Notes under the pieces: model-generated
What the model was told of the DNA's origin: nothing
The model's input: the letters and a program-made list of their open reading frames with translations, nothing else
Database searches by the model: none
Shown: piece by piece, positions 1 through 10,378 of the stretch
Layout: each line of letters opens with the position of its first letter
Position numbering within the stretch: the first letter of the stretch is position 1
NCBI RefSeq assembly: GCF_025854375.1
Contig: NZ_CP107575.1
Span: 3,472,001 to 3,536,000, forward strand
Length of the DNA: 64,000 nt
Source of the DNA: Glutamicibacter sp. JL.03c
GTDB lineage: Bacteria > Actinomycetota > Actinomycetes > Actinomycetales > Micrococcaceae
Direction: 5' to 3'
Program-made: the position numbers and the translations under genes

Positions 1-587
1 TTGCGCCACTGCGAGTAGACCAGGCCAGCCACCGCGATCACGCCGATCACCAGGGTGAAGGTGTCGAAACCGTAGCCGCCCAGCAGGCCGTTGAGGAAGC
101 CGCCGGCGATCTGCCCGTATTCGCCCGGGAAGGGCGAGAGCGATACGTTGTTGAGCACTTCATAGGTCAGCCCGCGGAAGAGCAGCATGCCGGCCAGGGT
201 CACGATGAAGGCCGGAATGCCCACGTAGGCCACCCAGAAGCCCTGCCACAATCCGCAGATCGCGCCCACCGCAATGCCGGCCAGCATGCCAGCCCACCAC
301 GGCATGTCGTGTTTGATCACCAGCACCGCGGAGACCGCGCCGGTCAGTGCCACCAGCGAGCCGACCGAGAGGTCGATGTGCCCGGCGACAATCACGATGA
401 TCATGCCCAGGGCCAGGATCAGCACGTAGGAGTACTGCAGGACGATGTTGGTGATGTTCGTGGGGCTCAGCAGCAGCCCGTTGGTCAGGATGCTGAAGAG
501 CACCACGATGAGCACGAAGGCAATGTAGATGCCCGAGGTGCGCAAGTTCTTGGTGAAGATATCCTTCAACTCTGTGGTGATGGTCAT
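1..587 (-). CDS. gguB: Sugar ABC transporter permease, GguB/XylH type (partial)
   Basis: This is the N-terminal part of a ribose/xylose-type ABC permease; the gene runs out of the window at base 1, leaving about 195 codons. It begins [19 protein letters not shown] and continues with several hydrophobic segments. It contains the family-typical stretch [17 protein letters not shown], the conserved loop of RbsC/XylH-like membrane subunits. The start codon overlaps the stop codon of the upstream ATPase gene in an ATGA (584-587), so the two are translationally coupled. With the ATPase and the ChvE-like lipoprotein it should form a monosaccharide importer in the cytoplasmic membrane. The arabinose genes next to it make L-arabinose a likely substrate, but the GguAB/ChvE family takes several aldoses. 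Confidence 0.88.
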   Translation of the reverse strand, partial: MTITTELKDIFTKNLRTSGIYIAFVLIVVLFSILTNGLLLSPTNITNIVLQYSYVLILALGMIIVIVAGHIDLSVGSLVALTGAVSAVLVIKHDMPWWAGMLAGIAVGAICGLWQGFWVAYVGIPAFIVTLAGMLLFRGLTYEVLNNVSLSPFPGEYGQIAGGFLNGLLGGYGFDTFTLVIGVIAVAGLVYSQWR

Positions 588-2122
588 CGGGTGCTTTCCT
601 TCTCGATGGTCATGAGTTCCATGAGGCGTTCCTGGTTGGCTTCGGCCACCGGCAGTTCGCCGGTCATCCGGCCATAGGCCAGGGTGTAGATGCGGTCGCA
701 GATGCCCAGCAGCTCGGGCAGTTCGGAGGAGATCACCAGGACCGCCTTGCCGGCCGCGGCCAGCTCGTTGATGATCGTGTAGATCTCGTATTTGGCGCCC
801 ACGTCGATGCCGCGGGTCGGTTCGTCGAGGATCAGCAGCTCGGGGGCCGTGTGCAGCCACTTGCCCAGCACGACTTTCTGCTGATTGCCGCCGGAGAGGT
901 TGCCGACCTTCGCCATCACGTTGGGGGTCTTGATGCGCATGGACTTGCGGTAGTGCTCGGCGATCTGGATTTCGCGGTGCGAGTTCACGAAGCCGTTGGA
1001 GGAGATCTTCCCCAGCCCGGCCGCGGTGGTGTTCACCCGGATATCCTCGATCAAATTCAGCCCGAACTTCTTGCGGTCCTCGGAGACGTAGGCGATCCCG
1101 GCCTTGATGGCCTTGCCCACGGTGGAGGTATCGACCTCCTTGCCGTCCATCAGCACGCTGCCGGTGATGTTCCGGCCGTAGCTGTGCCCGAACACGCTCA
1201 TGGCCAGCTCGGTGCGGCCGGCACCCATCAGCCCTGCGATGCCGACGATTTCGCCGGCGCGCACGGTCAAGGATGCCTTGTCCACCACGGTGCGCTCCTG
1301 CTGGATGGGGTGCTGCACGGACCAGTCGCGGATCTCGAAGACCACGTCGCCGATCTCCGGTTCGCGCTGCGGGTAGCGGGAGGAGAGTTCGCGGCCGACC
1401 ATGCCGCGGATGATGCGGTTCTGGTTGGAGGCCGGATCGGCCATATCCAGGGCTTCAATGGACTGGCCATCGCGGATGATGGTGGTGGTGTTGGCGATAT
1501 CCTCGATCTCGCCGAGCTTGTGCGAGATGATGATCGAGGTGATGCCCTGATCGCGCAGTTCGCGCAGCAGGTTCAGCAGGTGCTCGGAGTCATCGTCGTT
1601 CAGCGCCGCGGTGGGTTCGTCCAGGATCAGCAGCTTCACGTTCTTGCTCAGCGCCTTGGCGATCTCGACCAGCTGCTGCTTGCCGACGCCCAACTGGCCC
1701 ACCGGGGTGACCGGCAGTTCGCTCAAGCCGACACGGGCCAGCAGCTGCGCGGCGCGGTGGTTGGTTTCGTTCCAGTCGATGAAGCCGCTGCGCGCGGTTT
1801 CGTTGCCGAGGAAGATGTTCTCGGCCACCGACAGATAGGGCACCAAGGCGAGCTCCTGGTGGATGATCACGATGCCCTGGGCCTCGGAATCCTTGATGTT
1901 CGAGGCCTTGAGTTCTTCGCCCTCGAAGATGATCTTGCCTTCGTAGCTGCCGTGCGGGTAGACCCCGGACAGCACCTTCATGAGGGTGGATTTGCCGGCG
2001 CCGTTTTCGCCGCAGATGGCGTGGATTTCGCCCTTGCGGACCGAAAGGTTGACGCCGTCCAGCGCCTTGACCCCGGGGAAAGTCTTGGTGATCTCCTGCA
2101 TTTGCAGGATGGTGGTGTCCAT
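584..2122 (-). CDS. gguA: Sugar ABC transporter ATPase with two nucleotide-binding domains, GguA/MmsA type
   Basis: This is a 512-residue ATPase with two fused ABC domains, the usual size for the RbsA/XylG/GguA family. The first domain has Walker [10 protein letters not shown] (about residues 38-46) and an atypical signature [15 protein letters not shown]. The second has a degenerate Walker A region (GLMGAGRTE) and the canonical signature [15 protein letters not shown], followed by [12 protein letters not shown]. One active and one altered site is normal in this family. I chose the ATG at 2122 ([17 protein letters not shown]), preceded by AAGGACG, over a longer upstream frame with no homology-like content. 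It lies 91 bp after the binding-protein gene and overlaps the permease gene by 4 bp, giving an operon binding protein-ATPase-permease. It powers monosaccharide import. Confidence 0.93.
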   Translation of the reverse strand: MDTTILQMQEITKTFPGVKALDGVNLSVRKGEIHAICGENGAGKSTLMKVLSGVYPHGSYEGKIIFEGEELKASNIKDSEAQGIVIIHQELALVPYLSVAENIFLGNETARSGFIDWNETNHRAAQLLARVGLSELPVTPVGQLGVGKQQLVEIAKALSKNVKLLILDEPTAALNDDDSEHLLNLLRELRDQGITSIIISHKLGEIEDIANTTTIIRDGQSIEALDMADPASNQNRIIRGMVGRELSSRYPQREPEIGDVVFEIRDWSVQHPIQQERTVVDKASLTVRAGEIVGIAGLMGAGRTELAMSVFGHSYGRNITGSVLMDGKEVDTSTVGKAIKAGIAYVSEDRKKFGLNLIEDIRVNTTAAGLGKISSNGFVNSHREIQIAEHYRKSMRIKTPNVMAKVGNLSGGNQQKVVLGKWLHTAPELLILDEPTRGIDVGAKYEIYTIINELAAAGKAVLVISSELPELLGICDRIYTLAYGRMTGELPVAEANQERLMELMTIEKESTR

Positions 2123-2213
2123 AGTGCAGACGTCCTTGGTGTGTGCGGTGAGCACCCCTGCCCGCCGCTGGCCGCACCATCGTGATGCTGCGGCCAGCGT
2201 GGGGCACAAGAGG

Positions 2214-3383
2214 CTACTTGCTCTGGCCGGCCTTTACTTCTTCTGCCGTGTAGTACTCGGAGTCAACGAGCAGGGACTGGATGTTGTCCTTGATGACGAT
2301 GTCCGAATCCAGCAGGAAGGATGGGACGACCTTCTTGCCGTTGTCGTAGGTCTCGGTGTCGTTGGCTTCTGGTTCGCCGCCGCCGGCGTAGGCCTTGACC
2401 GCTTCCACGGCCTGGGTTGCCAGCTTGCGGGTGTCCTTGAAGATGGTGGAGTACTGGACTCCGTCATCGATCAGCTTGACCGAGGCGATTTCGGCGTCCT
2501 GGCCGGTGACTACCGGCAGGCCGGCCTTCATCGACTTGCCGTAGCCGGCGTTGGACAGCGCGGTGATCACGCCGCGGGAGATGCCGTCAAACGGCGAGAG
2601 GATGCCATCGATCTTGGTCTTGCCGCCGGCGTAGTTGGCGGTGATCAGGTCCTCCATGCGCGACTGGGCTTCTTCCTGGCTCCAGCGCAGGGTTGCCGCC
2701 TGCTCGATGTCGGTCTGCCCGGACTTGACCACGAGGGTCTTGTCATCGAGGAATGGCTTGAGCGTGTCCATGGCGCCCTTCCAGAAGAAGTGCGCGTTGT
2801 TGTCATCGATGGATCCGGCGAAGAGCTCGATATTCAGCGGGCCCTTCTTGTCGGTCTTGTTGCCCTGGGCATCCAGCAGGCCCAGGCCGGTCAGCAGCGA
2901 GGTGGCCTGCTGCACGCCGACGTTGTAGTTGTCGAAGGTGACGTAGAAGTCGACGTTCTCGGTGCCGTTGATCAGGCGGTCGTAGGAGATGATCGGGATG
3001 CCGGCATCCGCAGCGGCCTGCAGCTGGGTGGACAGCGCGGTGCCGTCGATGGATGCCACCACCAGGATGTCGTCGCCCTTGGTAATCATCTGGTCGATCT
3101 GCTGCTGCTGGGTGGGGATGTCGTCGTTGGCGAACTGCAGGTCGACGCTGTAGCCGGCCTCTTCCAGCTGGGACTTGACGGCATCGCCGTCGGCGATCCA
3201 GCGTTCCGAGGTTTCGGTCGGCATTGCCACGCCGACCTGGATGTCTTCCGGCGCCTTTGATTCGCCGTCGCCAGCGCCTGCGCCGCCACCTGCGCCGCTG
3301 CCACCGCAGGCTGCCAGCGCGGTAACCAATGCGAGGGAACCTACAGTTGCCGCGGCCTTGCGGGTCCAGTTATTCCATGCCAT
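2214..3383 (-). CDS. chvE: Multiple-sugar-binding lipoprotein, ChvE type
   Basis: This 389-residue periplasmic-binding-protein-type lipoprotein is the sugar receptor of the GguAB transporter. The start at 3383 ([15 protein letters not shown]) follows a perfect AAGGAGG. A signal peptide ends in the lipobox LAAC, followed by a Gly/Ser/Ala-rich linker. Motifs of type 1 binding proteins are visible: [45 protein letters not shown] and [18 protein letters not shown] 16-bp palindromic operator lies about 55 bp upstream, implying control by the arabinose LacI regulator. ChvE homologues bind L-arabinose, galactose, glucose or xylose; linkage to araBDA favours L-arabinose, which is inference. Confidence 0.92.
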   Translation of the reverse strand: MAWNNWTRKAAATVGSLALVTALAACGGSGAGGGAGAGDGESKAPEDIQVGVAMPTETSERWIADGDAVKSQLEEAGYSVDLQFANDDIPTQQQQIDQMITKGDDILVVASIDGTALSTQLQAAADAGIPIISYDRLINGTENVDFYVTFDNYNVGVQQATSLLTGLGLLDAQGNKTDKKGPLNIELFAGSIDDNNAHFFWKGAMDTLKPFLDDKTLVVKSGQTDIEQAATLRWSQEEAQSRMEDLITANYAGGKTKIDGILSPFDGISRGVITALSNAGYGKSMKAGLPVVTGQDAEIASVKLIDDGVQYSTIFKDTRKLATQAVEAVKAYAGGGEPEANDTETYDNGKKVVPSFLLDSDIVIKDNIQSLLVDSEYYTAEEVKAGQSK

Positions 3384-3436
3384 CTTTTCCTCCTTGAAAA
3401 TGTGCCACACTCTGCGAGTGAGACTGGGCTCACACC

Positions 3437-3452
3437 ATGTTAGCGCTAACAT
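3437..3452. promoter_or_regulatory. Perfect 16-bp operator palindrome upstream of chvE-gguA-gguB
   Basis: ATGTTAGCGCTAACAT is a perfect palindrome with the central CG typical of LacI-family operators. An identical copy is found at 7552-7567 in front of araB, and no other copy was noticed in the window. The two copies define the probable regulon of the LacI regulator at 7617-8678. Confidence 0.8.
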
Positions 3453-3567
3453 ACCGGTTGCGCTACCCCTGGGCAGTCAATAAATTAAGATTCCTTACTC
3501 GTCACGCCGGCGAAGGGCCGGGATTGGCCTGCGCCAGCGCGAAAAACCGCGGGACAACGGCTAGGAA

Positions 3568-5079
3568 CTAGAAACCCTGAGCCAGCCGGTAGTAGCTCTG
3601 GTTCACGCGGATCTGCTGGGCGAAGTTCCGGCGCGTGGTTTCCTCATCAATCACCAGCAATTCGGTCCCGGCGATCTCGGCGAAGATTTCAAAAGCCTCG
3701 ATGCCTGCCGCGGTGGACATCACCGTATGGTGCGCGCCGCCTGCGGCCAGCCAGGATTCGGCCGACACGTTGAAGTTCGGCCGGGGGCTCCACACCGCGC
3801 GGGCTACCGGCAGGTGCGGCAGATCAGCAGGCGGGGTGACGACGTCGACCACGTTGGCGGTCAGGCGGAAACGCTCGCGCATATCGGCCATGGAGACCAC
3901 GACGGCGCCTTCGGTGGCATCGGCGTTGAAGACCATGCGCACCGGATCCTCGCGGCCGCCGATGCCCAGCGGGTGGATCTCCACCCGTGGCTTGGTGGTG
4001 GTCAGCGACGGGCAGACCTCCAGCATGTGGGCGCCGAGGATCAGCTCCTGGCCCTCGGTCAGATCGTAGGTATAGTCCTCCATCAGCGAGGCGCCGCCCG
4101 GCAGCCCCTCGCCCATGACCTTGGCCGCGCGCACCAGCACCGCGGTCTTCCAGTCGCCTTCGGCGCCAAAGCCGTACCCCTTGCCCATCAGCCGCTGCAC
4201 GGCCAGGCCCGGAAGCTGCCTGAGTCCGCCGAGATCCTCGAAGTTGGTGGTGAAGGCCATGGCGTTCGCCTGGCCCAGGAAAGCTTCCAAGGCGATTTCC
4301 TGGCGGGCCGCATAGCGCAGCGACTCATGGCGAGCACCGCCGGCGCGCAATTCATCCACCACATCGTAGTCGCGCTCGTACTCGGCAACGAGGGCGTCGA
4401 TGTCGGCCTCCGCGACCGCTTCCACGGCCTCGACCAGGTCATTGACGGCCCAGGTGTTCACCGAAACGCCAAAGCGGATCTCCGCCTCGGTCTTGTCTCC
4501 CTCGGTGACTGCGACGTTGCGCATGTTGTCCCCGAAGCGGACCAGGTTCAGGTCCTGCACGGCGTTGAAGCCGGCGGCGCCACGGATCCAGGTGCCCACG
4601 CGGCGGGCCACCGCAGGGTTGGAGACGTGGCCCACCACGGTGGTGCGGGCCGCGCCGAGCCGGGTGGCCAGGTAGGCGTATTCGCGGTCGCCATGGGCGG
4701 CCTGGTTCAGGTTCATGAAGTCGAAGTCGATGGAATCCCAGGGCAGTTCGACGTTGGCCTGGGTGTGCAGGTGCAGCAGCGGCTTCCGCAGGGCCTTGAG
4801 GCCGTTGATCCACATCTTGGCCGGGCTGAAGGTGTGCATCCAGGTGATGACACCGAGCACCTTGTCATCCGAATTCGCTTCCAGCATGGCGCGGCGGATG
4901 GAGTCCGAATCCTTGAGCACCGGCTTCCAGACGATCTTGGCTGGGACGTCGGCGGAGGCGTCCAGGGTCTGGGCTACCTCGGTGGACTGCTCGGCCACCT
5001 GGCGCAGGGTCTGGTCGCCGTAGAGGTCCTGGCTTCCGGTGAAGAACCAGATTTCTTTGTCGTGATATGCCTTGGCCAT
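3568..5079 (-). CDS. araA: L-arabinose isomerase
   Basis: The enzyme converts L-arabinose to L-ribulose in the cytosol with a divalent metal. The 503-residue product has the expected length and begins [21 protein letters not shown]. All four metal/catalytic positions known from E. coli AraA can be matched: Glu in EGDWKTA, Glu in MEDYTYDL, His in [12 protein letters not shown] and His in AHHTV. It is the last gene of araB-araD-araA, 7 bp after araD and preceded by AAGGACATC. The 184 bp between it and chvE contain the transporter operator, so the transporter probably has its own promoter. It is probably repressed by the LacI regulator through the site at 7552. Confidence 0.97.
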   Translation of the reverse strand: MAKAYHDKEIWFFTGSQDLYGDQTLRQVAEQSTEVAQTLDASADVPAKIVWKPVLKDSDSIRRAMLEANSDDKVLGVITWMHTFSPAKMWINGLKALRKPLLHLHTQANVELPWDSIDFDFMNLNQAAHGDREYAYLATRLGAARTTVVGHVSNPAVARRVGTWIRGAAGFNAVQDLNLVRFGDNMRNVAVTEGDKTEAEIRFGVSVNTWAVNDLVEAVEAVAEADIDALVAEYERDYDVVDELRAGGARHESLRYAARQEIALEAFLGQANAMAFTTNFEDLGGLRQLPGLAVQRLMGKGYGFGAEGDWKTAVLVRAAKVMGEGLPGGASLMEDYTYDLTEGQELILGAHMLEVCPSLTTTKPRVEIHPLGIGGREDPVRMVFNADATEGAVVVSMADMRERFRLTANVVDVVTPPADLPHLPVARAVWSPRPNFNVSAESWLAAGGAHHTVMSTAAGIEAFEIFAEIAGTELLVIDEETTRRNFAQQIRVNQSYYRLAQGF

Positions 5080-5086
5080 GATGTCC

Positions 5087-5803
5087 TTACTGTCCGTAAA
5101 CGTTCTGGTAGCGCTCGTAGAGCGAGTCGATCTTCGCGGGGTCGATGGGCTGCGGATCCCCGAGCTGCTGCGCGATATGCACCGTGCGGGCCACTTCCTC
5201 GCACATCACCGCGGCCTTGACGGCGGCGCGGGCATCCTTGCCGATGGTGAAGGGGCCATGGTTGGCCATGAGCACCGCCGGGCTGCGGGATTCGCGCAGC
5301 GTGGCGACGATGCCGCGGCCGATGGAGTCATCGCCGATGATTGCAAAAGGGCCGATGGGGATCGGTCCGCCGAACTCATCGGCCATCATGGTCAGCACGC
5401 AGGGGATGTCCTCGCCACGGGCCGCCCACGCGGTGGCATAGGTGGAGTGGGTATGCACCACGCCGCCGACGTCCGGCATGTGCTCGTAGGTGTACGCATG
5501 CGCCGCGGTATCCGAGGAGGGCGCATGGTCGCCGTCCAGCAGCTGGCCATCAAGGGTGCACACCACCATGGATTCCGGGGTCAAGTCATCATAGGAGACC
5601 CCCGATGGCTTGATCACGAAGAGGTCCTGGCTGCCATCGGCCACCTCGGGGTGGCGCACCCGCTGGGAGACGTTGCCTGCGGTCCAGACCACCAGTTCGT
5701 AGCGCGGAAGCTCGGCGTGCAGGTCGGCAACTGCTTGGCGGGCCCGTTGGACTTCATCGCGCATGGATTGCGGATAGCTCTCCAAGGCTCGTTGTTGATT
5801 CAT
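5087..5803 (-). CDS. araD: L-ribulose-5-phosphate 4-epimerase
   Basis: This is a class II aldolase-fold enzyme converting L-ribulose 5-phosphate to D-xylulose 5-phosphate, the last step of arabinose entry into the pentose phosphate pathway. The 238-residue length fits AraD. The zinc-binding [14 protein letters not shown] (His-x-His) and the glycine-rich phosphate-binding segment [10 protein letters not shown] are present. It lies 35 bp after araB and 7 bp before araA, so it is the middle gene of a three-gene operon. Fuculose-phosphate aldolase has the same fold, but the context makes AraD clearly the best call. Confidence 0.95.
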   Translation of the reverse strand: MNQQRALESYPQSMRDEVQRARQAVADLHAELPRYELVVWTAGNVSQRVRHPEVADGSQDLFVIKPSGVSYDDLTPESMVVCTLDGQLLDGDHAPSSDTAAHAYTYEHMPDVGGVVHTHSTYATAWAARGEDIPCVLTMMADEFGGPIPIGPFAIIGDDSIGRGIVATLRESRSPAVLMANHGPFTIGKDARAAVKAAVMCEEVARTVHIAQQLGDPQPIDPAKIDSLYERYQNVYGQ

Positions 5804-5838
5804 CGGTTTCTCTTTTCGTCCAGAACTGTGTGCAATGC

Positions 5839-7452
5839 CTAGATGGCGGTGATGGCCGTGCGCTGGATGGCCAGGCCGGCCTCGTAGGTTTCCAGGTAGG
5901 CTTCGAAGCCGGCGCGATCATCGTCCAGCGGCTCGGCGAGATTCAACGCGGCGCCAGCGAACACCTCGGAGTCAAGGAATTCGGGCAGGGACTGCGCCAG
6001 CCCGTCGAGGACCCGGCGGCGGTAGGCCGCGAGGACTGCAATGCCCCAGGCTCCCCCGTGCCCGGCGCTGTCGCCGACCAGGACCGGGGTGTTGATCGCG
6101 GCTGCCAGCAAGCGCTGGGCCACCCCGGCGGTGCGGAAGATGCCGCCATGGGCAAACATCTGCTTGACCTCGACACCTTCAGCAGCCAATACCCGCAGCC
6201 CGAGGCTCAGGGTGGCGAACATTGCGTATACCTGGACGCGCATGAGGTTGGCCAGGTTCAGCGTGGAGTCCGGGGTGCGCAGGATCGCGGGGCGGCCTTC
6301 GGCCAGATCCGCGACTGGCTCGCCTGAGAGGTTGTTGTAGGCCAGAAGCCCGGCGCCGTCGGCGGCACCGTCCAGCGCCGCTCGCAGCAGGGTTTCGAAG
6401 ACCGCATTGCCATCGGCCTCGCTGCCCAGCGCTTGGGCGAACTGCCCGAAAACCTGGGCCCAGGCGGCGAATTCGCTGGCCCCGTTATTGCAGTGGACCA
6501 TGGCTACCGGGTGGCCATCGGGCGTGGTGACCACATCGATTTCGTGGTGCACTTCCCTCAGCGGGGCATCGAGGACCACCATGGCGAAAATGGAGGTGCC
6601 GGCGGAGATGTTGCCGGTGCGCTGGGCTACCGAATTGGTGGCTACCATGCCGGTTCCGGCGTCGCCTTCAGGCGGGCACATCGGGCTGCCGTGCTGAAGC
6701 TGGCCGGTGGGATCCAGCAGCAAGGATCCGGCTTCGCTCAGCGTTCCGGCATCGGCGCCGGCAGGCAGTGCCGCTGGCAGCAACGCGGAAAGTCCGGTGG
6801 TGGCTCCATGCTTGGCAGCCACTGCGTCGAAAGCCGAGAGCATCCGGGCATCGTAGCTGCCGGTGGCCGAATCGATGGGGAACATACCGGCGGCATCGCC
6901 GACACCGAGCACGAAATTGCCGGTGAGAAGTTCATGGACAAAGCCGGCCAGGGTGTTCAGCTTAGACACTTGCGAGACGTGCTCTTCGCCATTGAGCAGA
7001 GCTTGGAAGTAGTGCGCTACGGACCAGCGCTGGGGGATGTTGAAGTCCAATGCTTCGCTGAGCTCGGCGGCAGCCTGCGCGGTGGAGGTGTTGCGCCAGG
7101 TGCGGAAGGGCACCAGCAGCTCGCCGGCGGCATCGAAGGCCAGATAGCCGTGCATCATTGCGGAGATGCCGATGGAGCCTAGCCGTGTTGGGCGGGCACC
7201 GTGGCGTTCTTGGGCATCGGCAAGCACCTGGGCCATGCAGTCCTGCAGGCCGGCGATGATCGCTTCACGGGAGTAGGTCCAGTTCTTGTCCTCGTACTGG
7301 TTTTCCCAGGCATGGCTGCCGCTGGCCAGCTGTTGATGGTCCGGGCCAATCAGGCTGGCTTTGATATTCGTTGAACCGAATTCGATGCCCAGCACGGCAT
7401 GACCGCTGGTGATGATCTCGCGGGCTGTTGGCCCGTTGAGCTGTGTTGCCAT
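5839..7452 (-). CDS. araB: Ribulokinase, FGGY family
   Basis: This 537-residue FGGY-family carbohydrate kinase phosphorylates L-ribulose in the arabinose pathway. The N-terminal phosphate-binding motif is VLGIEFGSTNIKASLIG. The ATP-binding half contains MFAHGGIFRTAGVAQRLLAAA and the Gly-rich GDSAGHGGAWGIAVLAAY. The sequence is of the actinobacterial type, more distant from enterobacterial AraB, so the substrate rests on linkage to araD and araA. It is first in the operon, with an operator palindrome about 100 bp upstream of its start. Confidence 0.88.
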   Translation of the reverse strand: MATQLNGPTAREIITSGHAVLGIEFGSTNIKASLIGPDHQQLASGSHAWENQYEDKNWTYSREAIIAGLQDCMAQVLADAQERHGARPTRLGSIGISAMMHGYLAFDAAGELLVPFRTWRNTSTAQAAAELSEALDFNIPQRWSVAHYFQALLNGEEHVSQVSKLNTLAGFVHELLTGNFVLGVGDAAGMFPIDSATGSYDARMLSAFDAVAAKHGATTGLSALLPAALPAGADAGTLSEAGSLLLDPTGQLQHGSPMCPPEGDAGTGMVATNSVAQRTGNISAGTSIFAMVVLDAPLREVHHEIDVVTTPDGHPVAMVHCNNGASEFAAWAQVFGQFAQALGSEADGNAVFETLLRAALDGAADGAGLLAYNNLSGEPVADLAEGRPAILRTPDSTLNLANLMRVQVYAMFATLSLGLRVLAAEGVEVKQMFAHGGIFRTAGVAQRLLAAAINTPVLVGDSAGHGGAWGIAVLAAYRRRVLDGLAQSLPEFLDSEVFAGAALNLAEPLDDDRAGFEAYLETYEAGLAIQRTAITAI

Positions 7453-7551
7453 GAATTCTCCGTTCGCACAGCTCGGTGAGCAGCGCCATTGCCATCGTTA
7501 TCCACCAAGCGTCTGGGAAAAATACGCTGAGCGGAACAAAACCTCGATGCA

Positions 7552-7567
7552 ATGTTAGCGCTAACAT
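7552..7567. promoter_or_regulatory. Perfect 16-bp operator palindrome upstream of araBDA
   Basis: ATGTTAGCGCTAACAT is identical to the site at 3437-3452. It lies in the 164-bp gap between the araB start and the end of the LacI regulator gene, where it can control araBDA. Confidence 0.8.
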
Positions 7568-7616
7568 TTTGTGATTGGCAACACCGCATTTCACTGAGCT
7601 GGCTTCGAGGCGGTCT

Positions 7617-8678
7617 TTAGCGGGACTTTGGCGGCGCGGTGCTTGCCCGGATGACCAGCGTTGGAGCAATCACCTTCGGCGCCTTGTCCGTCGCTGCCCC
7701 ATCCAGCAATTCGGTGAGCGCCGCATGGCCAACATCGCGGAACGGTTGGCGCACTGTGGTCAGCGAAGGGATCAGGAAATTCGAGATCTGCAGGTCATCA
7801 AAGCCAATGACCGAAACGTCGTTGGGCACGTTCAATCCGGCTTCCCAGAAGGCGCGCAAGACGCCGGTGGCCAGGTAGTCATTCGCCGCGAATACCGCCG
7901 TGACCTCGCCCGCACGCACCGAGGCCACCAAGCGCTGGCCCGCCTCGTAGCCGCTCTGGGCTTGCCAGGATTCAGCCGGCACCTCAATGATCGGGGCGTT
8001 CGCCTCGGACATTCTTTCCTGCCAGCCGATTTGGCGCTCGGTGGCATCGAACCAACCGGTCGGCCCGGAAACATGCGCGATGGCGCGATGCCCCAGGGCT
8101 AGAAGATGACCGGTAGCCAAGCGTGCACCTTCGCGCTGATCGACATAGACGTAGTGAGCCGGATCCGCGGATGGAACCTCGGTGCGCGCGGCCACCACGA
8201 CCACCGGAATCGCGAGCGCCGCGTCATCCAGGGCATCGATGACCTTCTCGAAAGGGGCCACCATCACCAATCCGTCGACCCCCTGATCCACGAGGTGGCT
8301 CAGCGCCTCGCTCGCGCTGTGCGCGTCGTAGCGATCCAGGGCGGTGACAGTCACGAAATATCCTTGAGCGCGGGCCGCAGCCTCGATGGCGAGCACGGTG
8401 GATTGCGGTCCGAAGAATTCGCTGCCGACGGTCAAGATGCCGATGGTGCTGGAGTGCGAGGTGGCCAGCGTACGGGCTGCTCGATTGCGGCGGTAGCCAA
8501 GCTGACGGATCGCTTCCATCACCTGGTCGCGGGTTCCGGCCCGGACATTCGGATGATCATTCAGCACACGGGAGACCGTCTGATGAGACACCCCTGCCAT
8601 GGCCGCCACATCCGCCATCGACGGGGGTCGGTTTCCTGGGCGCCCTTCTCCGGGCTGAGCAATGTTCACAACGGTCAT
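7617..8678 (-). CDS. LacI-family transcriptional regulator of the arabinose genes
   Basis: This 353-residue repressor has an N-terminal helix-turn-helix (SMADVAAMAGVSHQTVSRVL) and a C-terminal sugar-binding domain of the periplasmic-binding-protein fold (VIGFDDLQISNF and the terminal PTLVIRASTAPP). It is co-oriented with and directly upstream of araBDA. It probably binds the two ATGTTAGCGCTAACAT palindromes and is released by L-arabinose or a derivative; this is inference. The start is uncertain. The ATG at 8678 is used here; a TTG at 8732 would add 18 residues and neither has a convincing ribosome binding site. It functionally replaces the GntR-type AraR of Firmicutes. Confidence 0.88.
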   Translation of the reverse strand: MTVVNIAQPGEGRPGNRPPSMADVAAMAGVSHQTVSRVLNDHPNVRAGTRDQVMEAIRQLGYRRNRAARTLATSHSSTIGILTVGSEFFGPQSTVLAIEAAARAQGYFVTVTALDRYDAHSASEALSHLVDQGVDGLVMVAPFEKVIDALDDAALAIPVVVVAARTEVPSADPAHYVYVDQREGARLATGHLLALGHRAIAHVSGPTGWFDATERQIGWQERMSEANAPIIEVPAESWQAQSGYEAGQRLVASVRAGEVTAVFAANDYLATGVLRAFWEAGLNVPNDVSVIGFDDLQISNFLIPSLTTVRQPFRDVGHAALTELLDGAATDKAPKVIAPTLVIRASTAPPKSR

Positions 8679-8748
8679 TATTGCAAAGACCCGCGTTTTG
8701 ACTACTGTCAGGTAGGATGCAGCGGCGTCCAAACGCCCGCAGTGATCG

Positions 8749-8770
8749 CATATGCAATTTAATGCATATG
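8749..8770. promoter_or_regulatory. Inverted repeat upstream of the LacI regulator gene
   Basis: CATATGCA and TGCATATG arms surround a 6-nt AT-only centre (ATTTAA). The repeat sits about 70 bp upstream of the regulator start in an AT-rich stretch. It differs from the LacI-type palindromes and may be a promoter element or the site of another factor. Confidence 0.4.
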
Positions 8771-8787
8771 TTTATTTAGGCGAGATT

Positions 8788-8805
8788 CCCCGCCAGATGG
8801 CGGGG
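8788..8805. terminator. Short GC hairpin between MFS gene and LacI regulator
   Basis: CCCCGCC-AGAT-GGCGGGG forms a 7-bp stem with a 4-nt loop, followed on the plus strand by TTT. It lies about 100 bp beyond the stop of the minus-strand MFS gene (8903) and could end that transcript. Confidence 0.5.
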
Positions 8806-8902
8806 TTTCCCCCGAGCTTGCCGAACGCCAGGGCTTCAGAAAATCTTGGCTCTCAAATCGTGGCCAAAAGACGATATTGGCAGGCTCGGACACGCCCACT
8901 GC

Positions 8903-10378
8903 TCATCGCGCACGGTAAATCGATCCGCTCGTGACATCCTCTTCCAATGCCTCAAGGGTCCGCCCGCTGGTTTCTGGAACCTGGGTAGCGACGAAATACA
9001 GCGCCACCGCGCCAACGCCGGCAAAGATGAAGAAGGAACCGGTGATTCCCACGCCTGTGACCAACGTCGGGAAGATGAGCGTCAGCACGCCATTGGTCCC
9101 CCAGCCGAAGAAGACCGAGATGCCGATGCACAGGCCACGCATATGCAGAGGGAAGATCTCAGCAAGCCAAACCCAGACCGCCACGCTCAGGAAAGTCTGC
9201 ATCGAGGCAACGAAGGCCACCACGAGGATCAGGATGATGACCGGGCGCAGCGCACTTCCTGCCGGCACCAGCATGCTGGCAAAAGCCACCAGCAAATGGC
9301 AAATAGTGGTCAGCGACAGCCCGATCATGAAGGTCGTCCGGCGATCAAGGCGGGCCATATTGCGCAGGCCGATGATGCCGCCAATGACGGCAACAACGCC
9401 GAAAGCGATATTGGCCAGGACCGCCTGCTGCGCGGTCATGCCTGCCTCTTCCAGCACCCGCGTTCCGTAGTACATGATCGAGTTGATCCCGGTCAGCTGC
9501 TGCATGGTCGCCACACCGATGCCCACGAAAACAATGCGCAAGAGCCATTTGTTCTTCAGTACCGCCTTGACGCCGACGGGCTTGTTCTTCAGCTGTTCTT
9601 TTTCGGCCATGGCTTGGATTTCGCGCACTTCGGCGAGCGCACGATCAGCAGAACGAACGGTTTCGAGAACTCCAAGCGCCTTCTGGTAATGCCCCTTCTC
9701 CACCAGCCAACGCGGAGATTCGGGCATGCGAAGCATCCCGAAGAACAGAACCAGGGCTGGCAAGGCGCAGATGGAGAACATGATGCGCCAGACGCCGTCC
9801 ATGCTTCCGCCAAGCCAGGCGCCCAGGATCGCGTTCAGGACGAAGGCCGCCAACTGGCCGGCCACGATGGCCATTTCGTTGCGGCCGGTAATGGAACCGC
9901 GAATCTCATGGGGAGCCAGTTCGGCGAGGTACACCGGCACGACGGTGGAGGCCCCTCCCACCGCCACACCAAGCATGATGCGGCCGGCAACCAGTACGCC
10001 GAACCCCATCGGGGAGAAGGTTCCCGGCTCTGGACCATCGGGCGAGAAAACCACGAATAGCGTTCCCCCGAAGAACAGGACCGCCAGGGCGACGATGGTT
10101 TTGCGCCGGCCCCATGAATCGGCGATCTTCCCGGACACGAGCGCCCCGACCGCGGCGGCGAAGACCAGCGAGCTGATCACCACGCCCACCTGCAGGAGGT
10201 CCAGGCCAAGCTCCGCGGCCATCGGTCCTTCGGCGCCATTGGCAACCCCGGTGTCATATCCAAAGAGCAGTCCGCCGAAGCAGGCGACAATCGAGATCAA
10301 ACCCAGGCGTTTGGAATGCGGACCTGAAGTCAGTGAGGGCAAACTCGATGCGGACGCAAGATTTTGCGCGCTGGACAT
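8903..10378 (-). CDS. Sugar/inositol:proton symporter, MFS sugar-porter family
   Basis: This 491-residue, 12-helix transporter starts MSSAQNLASASS at 10378 behind AAGGAG. Sugar-porter signatures are clear: GYDTGVANGAEGPM in helix 1, DSWGRRKT in the loop 2-3 region, PESPRWLVEKGHYQKAL, QQLTGINSIMYYGTRVLEEAG and the C-terminal VPETSGRTLEALEEDV. It is highly similar throughout to the porter at 24873-26360. Both lie next to inositol-type genes, so myo-inositol import (IolT type) is likely for one or both. It diverges from the isomerase/dehydrogenase pair at 10835. Substrate assignment is inference. Confidence 0.88.
   Translation of the reverse strand: MSSAQNLASASSLPSLTSGPHSKRLGLISIVACFGGLLFGYDTGVANGAEGPMAAELGLDLLQVGVVISSLVFAAAVGALVSGKIADSWGRRKTIVALAVLFFGGTLFVVFSPDGPEPGTFSPMGFGVLVAGRIMLGVAVGGASTVVPVYLAELAPHEIRGSITGRNEMAIVAGQLAAFVLNAILGAWLGGSMDGVWRIMFSICALPALVLFFGMLRMPESPRWLVEKGHYQKALGVLETVRSADRALAEVREIQAMAEKEQLKNKPVGVKAVLKNKWLLRIVFVGIGVATMQQLTGINSIMYYGTRVLEEAGMTAQQAVLANIAFGVVAVIGGIIGLRNMARLDRRTTFMIGLSLTTICHLLVAFASMLVPAGSALRPVIILILVVAFVASMQTFLSVAVWVWLAEIFPLHMRGLCIGISVFFGWGTNGVLTLIFPTLVTGVGITGSFFIFAGVGAVALYFVATQVPETSGRTLEALEEDVTSGSIYRAR

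Noticed and set aside
851..2185. Long open frame antisense to the GguA ATPase gene
   Set aside because: It is a high-G+C shadow of the well-supported minus-strand ATPase gene; its translation is His/Asp/Gln-rich and resembles no family. The same applies to other long antisense frames, e.g. over iolA, iolD and araA.
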